This document shows, piece after piece, positions 62,562 through 64,000 of a stretch of 64,000 nucleotides of DNA (positions within the stretch are counted from its first letter, which is position 1; each line of letters starts with the position of its first letter). The notes beneath the pieces are model-generated. The model did no database searches. It saw only the letters and a program-made list of their open reading frames with translations, and was not told the origin of the DNA. The stretch is from an uncultured Erythrobacter sp. Lineage in GTDB: Bacteria; Pseudomonadota; Alphaproteobacteria; Sphingomonadales; Sphingomonadaceae. The stretch spans positions 830,501 through 894,500 of the forward strand of contig CANMTU010000001.1 of NCBI GenBank assembly GCA_947501005.1. The letters are read 5' to 3'. The position numbers and the translations under genes are program-made.

Positions 62562-63530
62562 GTGCGCGCGGCGAAGGCGGTCATCGCGGCCCTCGCCGTC
62601 ATTGCGCTGATCGGCGCGGCGTGGTTCGCTGCCGGTTGGTGGGGCGATGCCGAGGTCGAGGAGGACACGACCTTCATCGTCCGCTCGGGTTCGACGTTGA
62701 CCAGCGTCGCCCACAAGCTCGAGGCGGACGGGCTGATCGCCTCGGCCGATGCCTTCCTGTTGCGCGCCAAGATCCTCGGGTCGGGCGATCCGGTGAAGGC
62801 GGGCGAGTTCGCGATCGCCGCCGATGCCAGCCCGGCCACCATCCTCGACACGCTGCAGCATGGCGAGGTCATCCGCCGTTTCGTGACGATCCCGGAAGGC
62901 ATGCCCTCCATCCTGGTCCACGAAAAACTGATGGGCGAGAATTTGCTGACCGGTGACATCCCGGTTCCGCAGGAAGGCAGCATCCTGCCCGATACCTACG
63001 ATTTCGAACGCGGCGAAACCCGCGCCGCCGTGCTCGCCCGGATGCAGGAGGCGATGAAGACCTACCTGGCGTCGGCATGGGAGAAGCGCGGCGCCAATAC
63101 GGTCGTCGACAGTCCGCGCGAGGCGATTATCCTCGCCTCGATCGTGGAGAAGGAAACGGGCCTGCCGAAGGAACGCCGGATGGTCGCCGGCGCCTTGTCG
63201 AACCGCGTGCGCATCGGCATGGCGCTGGGCGCGGATGCGACGACGATCTATCCGATTACCAGGGGCAAGCCGCTCGGCCGGCGCATCCGCGTATCCGAAC
63301 TGCGCGATAAGAACCCCTACAACACCCGCGCGATTGCGGGCCTGCCGGTCGGCCCAATTACCAATCCGGGGCGCGAGGCGATCGCCGCCGTACTCGACCC
63401 CGCGCAGACCAAGGCGCTCTATTACGTCGCCGATGGCAGCGGCGGTCATGTCTTTGCCGAAACGCTGGCCGAGCATAACCGCAACGCCGCCGCCTGGCGC
63501 AGACTGCGCCGCGAACGGGGCGAGATGTGA
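62562..63530 (+). CDS. mltG: Endolytic transglycosylase MltG
   Basis: Inner-membrane lytic transglycosylase (322 residues) that cuts nascent glycan strands and ends their growth. An N-terminal membrane helix (residues about 5-25) is followed by the LysM-like subdomain and the YceG domain, with the catalytic Glu in ILASIVEKETGLPKERRMVAG and the conserved ending GLPVGPITNPGREAIAAVL. GTG start. Its stop overlaps the next gene's GTG. Confidence 0.96.
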   Translation: MRAAKAVIAALAVIALIGAAWFAAGWWGDAEVEEDTTFIVRSGSTLTSVAHKLEADGLIASADAFLLRAKILGSGDPVKAGEFAIAADASPATILDTLQHGEVIRRFVTIPEGMPSILVHEKLMGENLLTGDIPVPQEGSILPDTYDFERGETRAAVLARMQEAMKTYLASAWEKRGANTVVDSPREAIILASIVEKETGLPKERRMVAGALSNRVRIGMALGADATTIYPITRGKPLGRRIRVSELRDKNPYNTRAIAGLPVGPITNPGREAIAAVLDPAQTKALYYVADGSGGHVFAETLAEHNRNAAAWRRLRRERGEM

Positions 63531-64000
63531 GTGAGGGCGCTGCGCCCCTGATCCTCACGGCCAAGCTGCCGCCCGACCTGCATCGCCGCTTTACCGATCT
63601 GCGCACCGAACATTTCCCGCCCGAGCGCAATTATCTTGAGGCGCATGTCACCTTGTTCCACGCCATCCCGCCGCAATGCGAGGCGGAGGCCTGCGGTTAT
63701 CTCGCGCGCCTGGCGGGCGAGGTCGCACCGCTGCCCGGTTCGGTCGAGGGGATCATGTCGCTCGGCGGCGGCACGGCGATCAAGCTGCAGAGCGTGCCGC
63801 TGCTCGACCTGCGCGACGAGATCGCCGACCATTTCCACGGCATGCTGAGCGCGCAGGACCAGCATCGCCCCAGGCTCCACGTCACGATCCAGAACAAGGT
63901 TACCTCGAAGGAAGCGAAAGCCCTGCAAGCCCGGCTATCCGGCACGATCCTGCCGCAGCCATTCGCGTTCCCGGGCCTCGCCCTGTACCGCTATCGGGGC
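63527..64000 (+). CDS. 2'-5' RNA ligase family protein (3' end outside window)
   Basis: A 158-codon open frame running off the window, absent from the ORF track. It starts at a GTG overlapping the mltG stop (GTGA). Two HxT motifs of the 2H phosphoesterase/2'-5' RNA ligase fold are visible, EAHVTLFH near residue 38 and RLHVTIQN near residue 120. Members ligate or hydrolyse 2'-5' phosphodiester bonds in vitro; the biological role is often unclear. Overlap with mltG suggests cotranscription only. Confidence 0.85.
   Translation, partial: MSEGAAPLILTAKLPPDLHRRFTDLRTEHFPPERNYLEAHVTLFHAIPPQCEAEACGYLARLAGEVAPLPGSVEGIMSLGGGTAIKLQSVPLLDLRDEIADHFHGMLSAQDQHRPRLHVTIQNKVTSKEAKALQARLSGTILPQPFAFPGLALYRYRG

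Overview
The window is 64 kb of GC-rich bacterial chromosome whose gene content and order point to an alphaproteobacterium of the Sphingomonadales, most likely the Erythrobacteraceae. The evidence is: an alpha-type (cysteine-free) L31; a free-standing NDUFS4-like complex I accessory protein; DUF6456 and YciB/FtsY/MtaB/DapF neighbourhoods; alphaproteobacterial GTTC-N7-GTTC LexA boxes; and a bamA-ompH-fabZ cluster that lacks lpxD and lpxA, as expected of sphingolipid-bearing bacteria without classical lipid A. I cannot name a genus from the sequence alone. No prophage, transposase, CRISPR array, rRNA operon or plasmid function was seen. The window cuts through secD at the left end and a 2'-5' RNA ligase family gene at the right.

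Layout. 0-5 kb: secD(partial)-secF, an XRE regulator, a DUF6456 protein, a beta-class GST and a uracil-DNA glycosylase-like protein. 5-10 kb: a Uup-type ABC-F ATPase, then a SIMPL protein, a PepSY protein and a PhoP/PhoQ-type two-component pair. 10-20 kb: chorismate mutase, polyprenyl diphosphate synthase, HrpB helicase, the complex I subunit, the SRP RNA gene, dnaX-ybaB, lon and HU. 19.7-24 kb: an RlmB-type methyltransferase, tRNA-Tyr, a KAS III enzyme, psd-pssA and a small membrane protein under an apparent SOS promoter. 24-36 kb: the classic rpsB-tsf-pyrH-frr-uppS-cdsA-dxr-rseP-bamA-ompH-fabZ series plus rpmE. 36-37.6 kb: an atypical intergenic stretch with a structured inverted repeat, a prolyl-hydroxylase-like oxygenase and tRNA-His. 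37.6-45.7 kb: a leucine-dehydrogenase-type enzyme, a tightly overlapping ccmC-D-E-F-G-H-TPR operon and kup. 45.7-46.1 kb: a short stretch of lower GC with small ORFs. 46-54 kb: yciB-ftsY-mtaB-dapF, a GGDEF/EAL protein, an EVE protein and a ThDP enzyme. 54-64 kb: an LplT-like MFS protein, pgsA, a small lipoprotein, oxyR, rnd, aspS, acpP-fabF-mltG and the partial ligase.

How the genes fit together. Most of the window is envelope biogenesis and core information processing: protein export (SecDF, FtsY, SRP RNA, YciB, BamA, Skp-like OmpH, RseP), phospholipid synthesis (CdsA, PssA, Psd, PgsA), fatty acid synthesis (FabZ, AcpP, FabF), isoprenoid and undecaprenyl synthesis (Dxr, UppS, polyprenyl synthase) and cytochrome c maturation. 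Genes are packed into operons with frequent 4-nt ATGA/GTGA overlaps.

The most interesting observation is at 23.6-23.95 kb. Two tandem 15-bp GTTC-N7-GTTC LexA-type boxes overlie a sigma70-like promoter (TTGACG-17-AACAAT) driving a 75-residue single-pass membrane protein. By analogy to Caulobacter SidA this could be an SOS-induced division inhibitor or other checkpoint micro-protein; that is inference. Other leads are an EF-hand loop inside the Skp-like chaperone, a branched inverted-repeat element at 36.4 kb, and palindromes placed exactly on the -10 region of the SRP RNA gene and against the start codon of the ABC-F gene.
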